In this document: one piece after another, positions 5,286-5,442 of the stretch | How the letters are laid out: each line of letters begins with the position of its first letter | How positions within the stretch are numbered: the first letter of the stretch is position 1 | Assembly: GCA_005877225.1 (NCBI GenBank) | Contig: VBPK01000018.1 | Location: forward strand, 1-5,442 | Direction of reading: 5' to 3' | Length of the DNA stretch: 5,442 bases | Source: Nitrososphaerota archaeon | Lineage (GTDB): Archaea; Thermoproteota; Nitrososphaeria; Nitrososphaerales; Gagatemarchaeaceae | The notes under the pieces: generated by a model | Told to the model about the DNA's origin: nothing | What the model saw: only the letters and a program-made list of their open reading frames with translations | Databases searched by the model: none | Position numbers and translations under genes: made by a program

Positions 5286-5442
5286 TTGAGAATCCTAACC
5301 GAGAAGAAGGTGCTGTCTGAGTACTCCAAGGACGCCGGGATCCGCACAATCGAGCCGCGAGCCGTCTTCGTCGCCGAAGACGAAGGCGACCTCTTGCAAG
5401 TCATCCGGAGGGCGAATCGCGATGGAGTTCCGATAACACCTC
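5286..5442 (+). CDS. FAD-linked oxidase (glycolate/D-lactate dehydrogenase type), 3' end missing
   Basis: First 52 codons of a gene cut by the window edge. The peptide contains EYSKDAG (12-18), then EPRAVFVAEDEGDLLQVI (23-40) and RRANRDGVPITP (41-52), which is the start of the FAD-binding PCMH domain of GlcD/D-lactate dehydrogenase-like oxidases; the expected continuation RGGGT lies beyond the window. Such enzymes oxidise 2-hydroxy acids and often pass electrons to quinone. No ATG opens the frame: the in-frame stop is at 5256-5258 and the candidate starts are TTG at 5262, 5274 or 5286. I chose TTG 5286 because homologues have about this many residues before YSKD. It follows cupredoxin 2 by 51 bases on the same strand. 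The exact substrate cannot be told from this fragment. Confidence 0.82.
   Translation, partial: MRILTEKKVLSEYSKDAGIRTIEPRAVFVAEDEGDLLQVIRRANRDGVPITP

Noticed and set aside
5364..5381. Perfect seven-base inverted repeat GTCTTCG / CGAAGAC with a TCGC loop
   Set aside because: It lies within the FAD oxidase coding region and is explained by the codons for a Val-Phe-Val-Ala-Glu-Asp-Glu stretch; too far into the gene to act as a terminator.

Overview
The window reads as a stretch of an archaeal chromosome with fairly high GC. The archaeal call rests on an ABCE1/Rli1-type ribosome-recycling ATPase next to a Trm5-type tRNA methyltransferase, TATA-box-like promoters rather than bacterial -35/-10 elements, and a cytochrome b/Rieske pair whose electron carriers appear to be blue-copper proteins. 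The mix of genes fits a Thermoproteota lineage such as Nitrososphaeria (Thaumarchaeota). That placement is an inference from gene content only; no 16S or marker search was possible, and Thermoplasmatota or another aerobic archaeal lineage cannot be excluded.

Layout. Positions 2-1210 (+) hold the C-terminal two thirds of ABCE1, cut off at its 5' end by the window edge. Its last 17 bases overlap the start of trm5 (1194-2021, +), forming a translation-related pair. Trm5 ends tail to tail with a minus-strand operon: the two stop codons overlap on a CTAG. The minus-strand operon runs from 4118 down to 2018 and encodes a Tat-type membrane-anchored Rieske iron-sulfur protein followed, with a 23-base overlap, by a single-chain cytochrome b. 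A 98-bp divergent intergenic region (4119-4216) carries promoter-like elements for both directions and a 20-bp imperfect inverted repeat. To its right, on the plus strand, lie two tandem, membrane-anchored type I copper proteins (4217-4687 and 4716-5234). The window ends in the first 52 codons of a FAD-linked oxidase of the glycolate/D-lactate dehydrogenase type (5286-5442, +).

How the genes work together. Rieske and cytochrome b are the quinol-oxidising core of a complex III-like enzyme. No cytochrome c1, f or c is present. The two divergently transcribed cupredoxins, each tethered by one N-terminal helix and facing outside, are the natural candidates to take electrons from the Rieske cluster and pass them to a terminal oxidase or another copper acceptor. 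The flavin oxidase at the right edge could feed electrons into the quinone pool, but it is separated by a 51-bp gap and may be unrelated. The left-hand pair (ribosome recycling and tRNA m1G37 formation) is housekeeping translation machinery.

The best candidates for something new are the divergent copper/Rieske-b cassette, its shared control region with the inverted repeat, the altered cluster-binding segment and long Ser/Pro-rich cytoplasmic tail of the Rieske protein, and the different copper-loop lengths of the two cupredoxins. No mobile element, CRISPR array, tRNA or rRNA was seen.
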